Shown: piece by piece, positions 1-6,459 of the stretch
How the letters are laid out: each line of letters starts with the position of its first letter
Numbering within the stretch: position 1 is the stretch's first letter
Assembly (NCBI GenBank): GCA_002321305.1
Contig: DCMF01000003.1
Coordinates: 1-15,755, forward strand
Direction: 5' to 3'
Length of the DNA stretch: 15,755 bases
Origin: Verrucomicrobia bacterium UBA1629
Lineage (GTDB): Bacteria; Verrucomicrobiota; Kiritimatiellia; RFP12; UBA1067
Position numbers and translations under genes: made by a program
The notes under the pieces: model-generated
Database searches by the model: none
Seen by the model: the letters and a program-made list of their open reading frames with translations, nothing else
Told to the model about the DNA's origin: nothing

Positions 1-1
1 C

Positions 2-124
2 TACTACCGCTACCTGCCGACGTCTTCGAAAAAAGCGCGCGGCATCACGGCGAAGAGGCCGGTGGCGGAAGAGCCGAAGCCGACGTCCGCAGACAAGACC
101 GTCGATGTCGAAGTCGACATCTGA
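2..124 (+). CDS. C-terminal end of an unidentified protein (left-truncated)
   Basis: The second reading frame is open from the window edge to TGA at 122-124 and would encode about 40 residues. It begins YYRYLP and ends in a Lys/Ser/Pro/Glu/Thr-rich tail (SKKARGI, EEPKPTSADK, VDVEVDI), typical of a flexible C-terminus. No start or domain is visible, so the product cannot be named. Immediately downstream, in the same frame, lies a start-less remnant resembling a phage MuF C-terminal domain, so this could be the end of a phage or mobile-element gene. That is inference from position only. Confidence 0.4.
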   Translation, partial: YYRYLPTSSKKARGITAKRPVAEEPKPTSADKTVDVEVDI

Positions 125-438
125 AGTTCTGTTGCAGGGCGCGGCGGACACGGCATTGTACGGAAACTGAAGCGCGAGCACAAGTTCACCGAACAGCAGA
201 TCGCCGCGCTTCCGACGGCGTATGGGCAGCCCGCTGTCGTGTTCGCCGACGGAAAGGCATTTGTCGTCCTGACGGAGATGCGGATCGCCACGCGGAAAGG
301 AACCAAGAAGCCTGTCATGGTCGTTCTTCGCGAGAACGTCGACCGCAACGGACGGCATGAATTTCTTGCGAGCGCATACCCGCGCGAGGAGTCGAACGAG
401 AACTTCTACCAGGGGCTTGCCCGGAACTGCGGACGCGA
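125..438 (+). pseudogene. Remnant of a MuF C-terminal/polyvalent-protein (PBECR-like) domain
   Basis: Directly after the TGA at 122-124 the same frame stays open and translates to a stretch containing IVRKLKREHKFTEQQIAALP, then QPAVVFADGKAFVVLTEM, KPVMVVLRENV and GRHEFLASAYPREE. This order (a Lys-rich helix, an 'LP' turn, two beta strands, then 'R-H-E ... AS-Y') resembles the small domain found at the C-terminus of phage MuF/head-morphogenesis and polyvalent proteins, assigned to toxin-like nuclease families. There is no ATG before residue 39 of the open stretch, and the similarity stops at about 425, where the frame runs into the end of the convergent antitoxin gene. It is therefore read as a decayed fragment truncated at both ends. 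The family call is from memory of the pattern and moderately uncertain. Confidence 0.4.
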
Positions 439-834
439 TCAGGCGAGCGCACGTTCGCGGCGGCGCGGACGCGCGCCTGACGCACGGGCTTCGCCCGTCT
501 GCTTCGCGCCCTTGACGGGGAAGACCGTGATGCGGAAGTCATAGCCGCAGCCGAGAAGGTAGCGCGCGAAGGTGGCGAACGTCACGTTCTGCCCGTTCTC
601 CATGCGGCTGACGTTTGTACGCGGGACGCGCAAGCGCCGCGCAAGGGCCTCTTGCGTAATCCCCGCACGTTTCCGGGCCTTGCACATTTCAGCGGCCGCC
701 CTGTGTTCCATCAGCCAGGCCTCATGCTCTTCGGCAAAGCCAGGTGCGTTCCAAATCGCGTCCATGCGCTTGCGTGTTTCAGCAGCAAGTCGCTCTTTAA
801 CCGCCATCTGTTCGGTCGTCATCTTCGTCTTCAT
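439..834 (-). CDS. HigA-type antitoxin, XRE-family helix-turn-helix protein
   Basis: A protein of 131 residues starting at ATG 834, which overlaps the toxin stop as ATGA. A ribosome site AAGGAA lies about 9 bases upstream inside the toxin gene, and this start is preferred over a longer upstream frame. Residues 1-50 are a charged helical segment. Residues 55-100 form a Cro/C1 helix-turn-helix (GITQEALARRLRVPRTNVSR, then MENG and ATFARYLLGCGYDF), as in antitoxins encoded behind HigB/Gp49-type toxins. It would neutralise the toxin and repress the operon. The last ~22 residues (from AKQTGEARASG to a RRRER tail) are basic, do not look like the family, and are encoded where the gene meets the MuF-like remnant, so the original C-terminus may have been lost. 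Confidence 0.85.
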   Translation of the reverse strand: MKTKMTTEQMAVKERLAAETRKRMDAIWNAPGFAEEHEAWLMEHRAAAEMCKARKRAGITQEALARRLRVPRTNVSRMENGQNVTFATFARYLLGCGYDFRITVFPVKGAKQTGEARASGARPRRRERALA

Positions 835-1166
835 AGTCCGTATTTCCTTTTGAGCCGCTTGGCCTGTTGAATCTCGCGCAAGGGTATCCGAGTCGCTTTC
901 TTCTCGTACCCGTTCAGGATCCACACGGCAGAGCCATCGTCATAGCAGCAGAAGAACCGCGCGTTGCCACCGACGCGAATGCGGATCGCGAAAAGCCCCT
1001 TTTCGACCTTCTCCGCATCGGGGTATTCAAGTCGTCCGTTCATGCGAAGGTCGTAAAGCAAGTGGGCATACTCATTTGCTTCCGCCGCGTTCATCGTGTC
1101 GGCGAATTCCCTGCATTCGGGCGTCTCGATGATGTCCTTCTTTCCCACCAGTTGGAATTGTATCAT
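831..1166 (-). CDS. HigB/RelE-type toxin (Gp49-like)
   Basis: A protein of 111 residues of the phage-derived Gp49/HigB family, part of the RelE superfamily of ribosome-dependent mRNA endonucleases. The family signature at the C-terminus is clear: a beta strand around residues 69-85 (ARFFCCY, AVWILNGYEKK) followed by T-R-I-P-L-R-E-I and a Lys/Arg-rich helix (QQAKRLKRKYG). It is first in a two-gene operon, and its TGA overlaps the antitoxin ATG by 4 bases, the usual toxin-first order for HigBA. The start is uncertain: ATG 1166 has no good ribosome site, and a promoter-like -10 (TACAAT) lies just inside the gene. A GTG at 1148 (residue 7) is an alternative that keeps the whole conserved core. 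Confidence 0.85.
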   Translation of the reverse strand: MIQFQLVGKKDIIETPECREFADTMNAAEANEYAHLLYDLRMNGRLEYPDAEKVEKGLFAIRIRVGGNARFFCCYDDGSAVWILNGYEKKATRIPLREIQQAKRLKRKYGL

Positions 1167-1186
1167 TTATGGTTCGTTTCCGTCAA
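1157..1186 (-). promoter_or_regulatory. Promoter-like sequence at the start of the toxin gene
   Basis: On the minus strand TTGACG (1186-1181) is separated by 18 bases from TACAAT (1162-1157). The same 18-base spacing occurs in the two strongest plus-strand promoters of this window. The -10 lies downstream of ATG 1166, so a transcript from it would start near 1150 and could only serve the GTG at 1148. The hexamers are visible; their use is inferred. Confidence 0.35.
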
Positions 1187-1569
1187 GTGTGCCGCCATTG
1201 GAGGTCAGGGCGCGAAGGGCGCGGGGCTTGCGCGGATCATCTTCTCGGCTTCGGAATGTGCGCGCCGTTGAAGATCGACTGGAGCGTCCCTCGAGGCGAA
1301 GGTCTTCGTCGTCGCCTTGACCGGGAATTTCGACACGAAGCAGTCTGTCTTCTCTATCCTCGGCAGGTGCGAGTGGTCAAGGTCGAGTTTTCCGGCAGAC
1401 GAGAACAACCATTCCGCCGACGCCACGATAACACTGCGTACCGTACACGTCATCGGCGAGAGGACGACCACACGAGCTTCGGCGCATGAAATCGTCATGG
1501 CTGTGGGTTGGCCGAATTTTCCCTTCGAGGCGGTTGCTGGAGCGCTTGGACGTCCGTAGCGTGGCCTGA
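1187..1569. other. About 380 bases with no recognisable gene; possible decayed coding fragment
   Basis: No frame here gives a convincing gene: there are no good ribosome sites and no recognisable domain on either strand. One plus-strand frame is open from 1273 to the TAG at 1557-1559 and contains the protein-like run EAKVFVVALTGNFDTKQSVF, but it lacks a start codon near its beginning and a TGA at 1270-1272 cuts it off from the upstream sequence. Given the phage-like remnant and toxin-antitoxin pair to its left, it may be the debris of an integrated element, but I could not assign it to any family. Confidence 0.35.
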
Positions 1570-1599
1570 TTGACTTCACGCTTATCAACATGATATACT
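1570..1599 (+). promoter_or_regulatory. Sigma-70-type promoter for tRNA-Arg
   Basis: TTGACT (1570-1575), an 18-base spacer and TATACT (1594-1599) match the vegetative consensus at 5/6 in both hexamers. The expected start is near 1606, giving a leader of about 80 bases before the mature tRNA at 1687. ligA follows the tRNA at once and no other promoter is visible, so it may share this one. Confidence 0.7.
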
Positions 1600-1628
1600 A
1601 TCAGCGAAGTGATTGAAAGTCTCTAGTG

Positions 1629-1659
1629 AATTTCCACAAATTTCACAACAATTTCACAA
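1629..1659 (+). repeat. Three phased direct repeats AATTTC(C)ACAA in the tRNA leader
   Basis: AATTTCCACA (1629-1638), AATTTCACAA (1639-1648) and AATTTCACAA (1650-1659) repeat every 10-11 bases, about one helical turn. They lie between the promoter and tRNA-Arg in an AT-rich patch that contrasts with the GC-rich surroundings. Possible roles are protein-binding sites or integrase arm sites next to a tRNA attachment site; nothing here decides between them. Confidence 0.6.
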
Positions 1660-1686
1660 ACGCTTCAGAAACACGAGAAAATACGA

Positions 1687-1763
1687 GGTCCTGTAGCTCA
1701 TCTGGACAGAGCAGCTGCCTTCTAAGCAGCGGGTAGTGGGTTCGAGTCCCGCCAGGACCGCCA
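1687..1763 (+). tRNA. tRNA-Arg(TCT)
   Basis: A 77-base tRNA with acceptor stem GGTCCTG/CAGGACC, discriminator G and an encoded CCA (1761-1763). The D arm (AGCTCATCTGGACAGAGC), an anticodon loop CTTCTAA giving anticodon TCT (codons AGA and AGG), and the T arm (GTGGGTTCGAGTCCCGC) are all complete. It decodes rare Arg codons in this GC-rich background. tRNA-Arg genes are frequent integration targets, and element remnants lie upstream. Confidence 0.95.
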
Positions 1764-1818
1764 GTCTTCTTGGTTCGCTGTCGCGTGAGCGGGATTGAGT
1801 TCTGTTGCGGGTGAACGA

Positions 1819-3996
1819 ATGACGAAGACAGAAATCAAGGCGCGGATCGACGAGCTGCGCCGCCTCATCGAGAAGGCGAACCACGACTACTACGACCTCC
1901 ACCAGCCGACGGTCGGCGACCGCGACTACGACCTGTGGGAGGCGGAGCTTCTGCGGCTCGAGGACGAGAACCCCGAATTCCGGGATGCGGCCTCGCCCGT
2001 GCGCACCGTCGCCGGCGGCGTGTCCGAGGGGTTCGCGAAGGTCACGCACCATCCGCCGATGCAGTCGCTGGACAAGACGCACGCGAAGTCGGAACTGGTC
2101 GAGTTCGATTCCTTCATCCGCACGCATCTTTCCCCCTCACCCCCCATCCCCCAACCCTCCACATCTCTCATCCCCCTTCCCTCATCCCTCCCCTTCACCT
2201 ACGTCGTCGAGCCGAAGATTGACGGCGTGTCGCTCGCGCTGCGCTATGCGGACGGGCGGCTCGTCTGCGCGGCGACGCGCGGCAACGGCTCGGTCGGGGA
2301 CGACATCACGGCGAATGCGCGGACGATCCGCACGATTCCGCAGGTGCTGCCGCCGGACGCGCCGCGCGAGCTGGAGGTGCGCGGCGAGGCGTACATGACG
2401 CGCGAGGGCTTCGTCGAGCTGAACCGCCGTCAGGCCGAGGCGGGGCTGGAGGAGTTCGCGAACCCCCGCAACGCCTGTGCGGGCTCGCTGAAGCAGCTCG
2501 ACCCGAAGGTCACGGCTTCGCGTCCGCTCGATGTCGTCATCTACAACGCGGGCGGCGTCGGCTGCGACGGCTTCGCGACCCATTCGGACATGATCGCCGC
2601 GTTCGGGGCGTGGGGCTTCCCCGTCGCGCCGTGGTCAAGGCGCTGCCGGACGCTGGACGAGGTCTTTGCCGCGATTGACGAGCTTCAGGAAAAGCGCCAC
2701 ACGTTCCGCTTCGAGATCGACGGCGCGGTCGTCAAGATCGACGAGCGCAAGCTCTACGAGACGCTCGGCGCGACGGCGCACGGCCCGCGCTGGGCGCGCG
2801 CCTACAAGTATGCGCCCGAACGGGCGGAGACCGTCGTCGAGTCAATCACCGTGCAGGTGGGGCGGACGGGCATCCTGACGCCGGTCGCGGAGCTGCGCCC
2901 GACGGAGCTGGCGGGCTCGACGATCGCGCGTGCGACGCTGCACAACGCCGACCAGATCGCGCGGCAGGACATTCGCATCGGCGACCACGTCTGGCTCGTG
3001 AAGGCGGGCGACGTCATTCCGGCGGTCGATTCCGTCATCGTCGAGAAGCGCACGGGCGCGGAGCGGGCCTTCGCGATGCCGACGGCGTGTCCCGTCTGCG
3101 GCGGCGCGGTCGTGCGCGAGCCGGGCGAAGTGGCGGTGCGCTGCGTGAACCCGGCGTGTCCCGCCCAGCTCTGTCGCCGTTTGGAGCATTTCGCAAGCCG
3201 GAACGCGCTCGACATCAAGGCGCTCGGCGAGAAGGTCGCAGACGCGCTGGTGGCGAAGGGGCTTGTGAAGGACGTCCTCGACCTCTTCGACCTCACGGAA
3301 GACGCGGTCGTCAACCTCGACCTGGCGGACGAGGCGCCGCCGTCTGCCGCCGAGGGCGCGCAGGGGACGCTCTTCGACCTCAAGCCCGTCCGCAAGTTCG
3401 GCAAGAACGGGCAGAGCATGCTGAAGGCCATCGACGCGGCGAAGACGCAGCCGCTCCACCGCTGGCTCTTCGCGATCGGCATCCCGAACGTCGGCGTGAC
3501 GGTCGCGAAGGACATCGCCGCTGCGCACGCGAAGTTCTCCGACCTCGCCGACTCGCCCGTGCTGAAGGACGTGCTGGCGAACGACGAGAAGAAGGGGAAG
3601 GAGCGGAAGATCCTGAAGATCAAGGTCGAGGCGGCGCGGGCCGTCCTCGGCTTCTTCGCGAGCGGCTACGGCCGCGCGTTCGCCGCGCGGATGGCCGCGC
3701 TCGGCATCGATCCCGTCTCCGAGCGTCCGACGGCTGTGCGGACGGACGGCCCGCTCGCGGGCGCGGGATGCGTCCTGACCGGTTCGCTGTCGCGTCCGCG
3801 CGGCGAATTCGCGGCGCTCATCGAGGCGGCGGGCGGCATCGTGCAGAGCGCGGTCACGTCGAAGACGCGCTACCTCATCGCCGGCGCGAACGTGGGCGCG
3901 ACGAAGACGGAGAAGGCGCGCGCGCTCGGGACGGAAGTCATCGACGAGGCGCGGCTCATGGAGCTGCTGGGCGCGGTGCGCGGCGAGGAGGACTGA
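1819..3996 (+). CDS. ligA: NAD-dependent DNA ligase LigA
   Basis: A protein of 725 residues that seals nicks in DNA using NAD+. The N-terminal Ia domain carries the H-x-Y-Y-x-L region (residues 22-27). The adenylation motif KIDG is at 133-136, with K133 the AMP-accepting lysine. The OB fold follows (VQVGRTGILTPVAELRP, 346-361). A four-Cys zinc finger uses C424, C427, C442 and C447. Then come a helix-hairpin-helix region (about 540-630) and a C-terminal BRCT domain (about 645-720). ATG 1819 is chosen over a TTG at 1795 because family proteins begin at the TEIKARI helix. Two oddities: residues 103-127 are a Pro/Ser-rich insertion just before the KIDG strand, encoded by G-free DNA, and the second helix-hairpin-helix lacks the usual Gly-Ile-Gly turn (a Lys-rich DEKKGKERK segment stands there). 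The gene lies 55 bases after tRNA-Arg and 3 bases before the response regulator. Confidence 0.96.
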   Translation: MTKTEIKARIDELRRLIEKANHDYYDLHQPTVGDRDYDLWEAELLRLEDENPEFRDAASPVRTVAGGVSEGFAKVTHHPPMQSLDKTHAKSELVEFDSFIRTHLSPSPPIPQPSTSLIPLPSSLPFTYVVEPKIDGVSLALRYADGRLVCAATRGNGSVGDDITANARTIRTIPQVLPPDAPRELEVRGEAYMTREGFVELNRRQAEAGLEEFANPRNACAGSLKQLDPKVTASRPLDVVIYNAGGVGCDGFATHSDMIAAFGAWGFPVAPWSRRCRTLDEVFAAIDELQEKRHTFRFEIDGAVVKIDERKLYETLGATAHGPRWARAYKYAPERAETVVESITVQVGRTGILTPVAELRPTELAGSTIARATLHNADQIARQDIRIGDHVWLVKAGDVIPAVDSVIVEKRTGAERAFAMPTACPVCGGAVVREPGEVAVRCVNPACPAQLCRRLEHFASRNALDIKALGEKVADALVAKGLVKDVLDLFDLTEDAVVNLDLADEAPPSAAEGAQGTLFDLKPVRKFGKNGQSMLKAIDAAKTQPLHRWLFAIGIPNVGVTVAKDIAAAHAKFSDLADSPVLKDVLANDEKKGKERKILKIKVEAARAVLGFFASGYGRAFAARMAALGIDPVSERPTAVRTDGPLAGAGCVLTGSLSRPRGEFAALIEAAGGIVQSAVTSKTRYLIAGANVGATKTEKARALGTEVIDEARLMELLGAVRGEED
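2125..2202 (+). repeat. G-free low-complexity insertion inside ligA
   Basis: These 78 bases contain no G at all on the plus strand and consist of C-runs alternating with CATC/CTCAT units (for example CTCATCCCCCTTCCCTCATC). They encode the Pro/Ser/Leu-rich residues 103-128 of LigA. The surroundings are ordinary coding sequence. Compared with the E. coli ligase from memory, the segment between the FDSF helix and the KIDG strand is about 16 residues longer. Confidence 0.75.
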
Positions 3997-3999
3997 CGG

Positions 4000-4641
4000 A
4001 TGGGGGCTGGCGTAAAGATCCTCGTCGTCGAGGATGACACAACGATCCGTACGCTGCTGGGCCTGGCGCTTCAGGCGTCGGGCTATGCGGACGTCTCGAT
4101 GGCGGGACGCGGCGACGACGGGCTTTCGGCGGCGAAGCGCGAGCGCCCGGATCTCGTGCTGCTGGACGTCATGCTGCCCGGGCTGGACGGCCTTGCAGTC
4201 GCGCGGCGGATCCGCGAGACGCCCGAACTGGCCGCGACGCGCATCATCATGCTGACCGCCCGCACGGAACCCGAGGACATCTGCCGAGGGCTGGAGGCCG
4301 GCGCGGACGATTACGTCACCAAGCCGTTCGACCGTCAGGTGCTTTTGGCGCGCATCAAGGCCGTTCTCCGGCGTGGGCTGCCGGCCACGGAAGGCGTCGA
4401 TTTCGACGGGCTGACGATTGACGAGCCGAATCGCCGTGCGCGACTTCACGGACAGGCGCTGGAGCTGACGCCCGGCGAGTTCGACCTGCTCGCGCGGCTC
4501 GTCGCCCATCGCGGGCGCATCTTCGCGCGTTCAGCCGCCGAACGCACGGTCGACGTGCAGATCGCCAAGCTGCGACAGAAGCTCGGCGCGTGGTCGGGCC
4601 ACATCGAGACGGTGCGCGGCATCGGCTATCGCGTCGGATGA
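4000..4641 (+). CDS. OmpR/PhoB-family response regulator with shortened DNA-binding domain
   Basis: A protein of 213 residues. The receiver domain (5-122) has the acidic pair E11-D12-D13, the phosphoacceptor D56 in LVLLDVMLPG, the switch threonine in IIMLTAR and the conserved lysine in TKPFD. The C-terminal winged helix (about 133-213) starts with LTPGEFDLLARLVAHRGRIF and ends with RTVDVQIAKLRQKL and VRGIGYRVG. Between R-I-F-A-R and R-T-V-D-V only four residues (SAAE) remain where PhoB-type proteins have about 16, so the first helix of the helix-turn-helix and the transactivation loop are largely missing. DNA binding may be altered or lost. The gene starts 3 bases after ligA, probably cotranscribed, and has no histidine kinase beside it in the window. 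Its end overlaps the convergent tilS by 16 bases. Confidence 0.93.
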   Translation: MGAGVKILVVEDDTTIRTLLGLALQASGYADVSMAGRGDDGLSAAKRERPDLVLLDVMLPGLDGLAVARRIRETPELAATRIIMLTARTEPEDICRGLEAGADDYVTKPFDRQVLLARIKAVLRRGLPATEGVDFDGLTIDEPNRRARLHGQALELTPGEFDLLARLVAHRGRIFARSAAERTVDVQIAKLRQKLGAWSGHIETVRGIGYRVG

Positions 4642-5381
4642 TCCGTTTCGGCGGGGAGGACGGCCGGACGCCCCAGGCGCAGGCTGATCGCAAGGAGATG
4701 CTCGACGAGATGCGGGTCGAGCGTCTTTTCGAGAAACGGGATGACCTCGTGGCGGACGCGGTTGCGCTCGACCGACGTGTCGCCGTTCGAGGCGTCCTCG
4801 CGCCAGCTCTCGCCGTACTTTTCGAGATAGGCCTTCAGTTCGGCGTCGCGGCAGCCCAAGAGGGGGCGGACGAAGCGGATCGCGCCGACTTCGCTCGTCT
4901 CGCGCAGGCCGCAGAGCGAGGCGCGGCGGAGCTTCATGAGAAAGGTCTCGGCGACGTCGTCCATGTGATGCCCGGTCGCGATGGCGTCCAGCTTCAGCGT
5001 CTTCATGCAGCGCGCGAAGAACGCGAGGCGGACGCGCCGCGCGGCCATCTCCAGCGATTCGCCGCGTCGCCGCGTCACCGTCGCGTGCGTGCCCCTGAAG
5101 GGGATGCCGAGGCGTTTCGCGAGATTGCGCACAAAGCGGTACTCCTCCTTGGACTCCTTGCGCAGGCCGTGATCGATGTGCAAGATGACGAAGCGCTCGG
5201 CGGCGTTTTTCTTTTTTCCGCCCTTGGTGAGGAGAAAGGCCAGCGCCACGGAATCGGAACCGCCTGAAACGGCCAGCCCGATGCGCCCGGGGGGAAGGAT
5301 GGATCGGTTGATTCTCAAGATCTTCGAGCCCTCTTTCTTGAACGAGATCTCATGCGTCGAGACAAACCGCGTGTCCGCCAA
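4626..5381 (-). CDS. tilS: tRNA(Ile)-lysidine synthase TilS, minimal form
   Basis: TilS attaches lysine to C34 of tRNA-Ile(CAT) in an ATP-dependent reaction so that it reads AUA and is charged with Ile. The PP-loop SGGSDS is at 39-44. The family motifs GHHMDD (137-142), ET at 145-146, EDASN (195-199) and RNRVRHEV (206-213) are all present. The protein stops soon after the catalytic domain at 251 residues and lacks the C-terminal TilS domains of longer homologues, which is known for some lineages. There is no ATG: TTG 5381 lies 32 bases inside the end of glf, and a second TTG at 5318, about ten bases after an AGAGGG, would give 230 residues and still keep the PP-loop. It is the last gene of the minus-strand unit that begins with three tRNAs. 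Confidence 0.92.
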   Translation of the reverse strand: MADTRFVSTHEISFKKEGSKILRINRSILPPGRIGLAVSGGSDSVALAFLLTKGGKKKNAAERFVILHIDHGLRKESKEEYRFVRNLAKRLGIPFRGTHATVTRRRGESLEMAARRVRLAFFARCMKTLKLDAIATGHHMDDVAETFLMKLRRASLCGLRETSEVGAIRFVRPLLGCRDAELKAYLEKYGESWREDASNGDTSVERNRVRHEVIPFLEKTLDPHLVEHLLAISLRLGRPAVLPAETDHPTR

Positions 5382-6459
5382 GGTCCAGCGCGAGCGCGGT
5401 CTCGACGGCCTTGTCCATGTCGTAATACCGATATGCGCCGAGGCGTCCGCCGACGACGAGGCCGCGCACCTTCGCCGCCTCGTTCCGGTATTTCGCGAGC
5501 AAGGCCGCTGAGGCTTCGTTGTTCACGGGGTAATACGGCTCGTCTCCCGGTCGCCACGCCGCCGGGTATTCGCGCATGACGATTGTCTCCGCGCCGGACT
5601 TGAGGCTCTCCGCCTGCGAGAGCGGCCCGACCGGCTCCGGGTGGTAGTGCTTGAACTCGTGCTGCCGCGTGAACGGCACGTCTGCGTCCACGTAGTTGAC
5701 GACGCTCGTCCCCTGCGCGTCGGCGACTGGCAGACGCTCAATCTCGAAGCGAAGCGACCGCCACGGCAGCGAGCCGAACTTGTAGCCGAAGAGCGCATCA
5801 AGTGGCCCTGAATAGTAGACGGGGCAGCCGAGCGCCGTCTGCCCTGGCTCCAGTCGGAACGCCGCGCCGCAGCGCACCTCGATGTTCGGGAGGTCGAGCA
5901 TCCGCTCGAAGAGGCGGTTGTAGCCTTCCGTCGGAATCCCCTGCCAGAAGTCGTTGAAGTAGTTGACGTCGAAGCTTCGCCGGACCGGCACGCGCCGAAT
6001 GATCTCGGGGTCGATTGCCTCCGGGGGCTGTCCCCACTGCTTCGAGGTGTAGTTGCGGAAGAAGGCGTCGAAGAGCGCGGCCTTGCGCGCGGGGTCGGAG
6101 AGGAACGGCTCGACTTCGGACGGCGCGAGCTCGACTTTGAAGAACTTGTTGACGAGCGCGAGGCCGAGCGGCAGAAAGTAGGACTTGCCGTCGTGACGCG
6201 CGAGGACCTTGTGCTGGTAGCCGTTGAAGGAGGCGAAGCGGTTCACGAACGCATAGACGGTCGGGAGGCGCGTGTGGAAGATGTGCGAGCCGTAGAGGTG
6301 CACTTCGATGTTTGTGGCGGGGTCGATCGCGCAGCGGCAGTTGCCGCCGACGGCGGAACGCTTCTCGAGGACGAGGACCTTCCGCCCCGCCTCCGCGAGC
6401 CGCCGCGCGACGGTGCAGCCCCAGATCCCCGCCCCAGCGACGATGGCATCAGGACTCAT
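5350..6459 (-). CDS. glf: UDP-galactopyranose mutase
   Basis: A protein of 369 residues, normal for the family. It is an FAD-dependent enzyme that interconverts UDP-galactopyranose and UDP-galactofuranose, the donor for galactofuranose in surface polysaccharides. The N-terminal dinucleotide fold GAGIWG is at 9-14 and E32 ends the second strand. The family blocks HLYGSHIFHT (54-63), NYTSKQWG, the R-R-S-F-D-V-N-Y-F-N-D segment followed by WQGIPTEGY, YSGPLDALF and the C-terminal GRLGAYRYYDMDKAV are all visible. It starts at ATG 6459, overlapping the stop of the upstream glycosyltransferase by 4 bases, and its end overlaps the proposed tilS start by 32 bases. The coupling to the glycosyltransferase points to a galactofuranose-containing glycan, though which enzyme transfers the sugar cannot be read from the sequence. 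Confidence 0.95.
   Translation of the reverse strand: MSPDAIVAGAGIWGCTVARRLAEAGRKVLVLEKRSAVGGNCRCAIDPATNIEVHLYGSHIFHTRLPTVYAFVNRFASFNGYQHKVLARHDGKSYFLPLGLALVNKFFKVELAPSEVEPFLSDPARKAALFDAFFRNYTSKQWGQPPEAIDPEIIRRVPVRRSFDVNYFNDFWQGIPTEGYNRLFERMLDLPNIEVRCGAAFRLEPGQTALGCPVYYSGPLDALFGYKFGSLPWRSLRFEIERLPVADAQGTSVVNYVDADVPFTRQHEFKHYHPEPVGPLSQAESLKSGAETIVMREYPAAWRPGDEPYYPVNNEASAALLAKYRNEAAKVRGLVVGGRLGAYRYYDMDKAVETALALDLGGHAVCLDA

Noticed and set aside
1795..1818. TTG at 1795 as a longer start for ligA
   Set aside because: It adds eight residues with no match to the family N-terminus, which fits ATG 1819.
2842..4509. A 555-codon open frame antisense to ligA and the response regulator
   Set aside because: Its product is Arg/Asp/His-rich with no domain, as expected for a shadow frame in high-GC DNA; the sense genes are certain.
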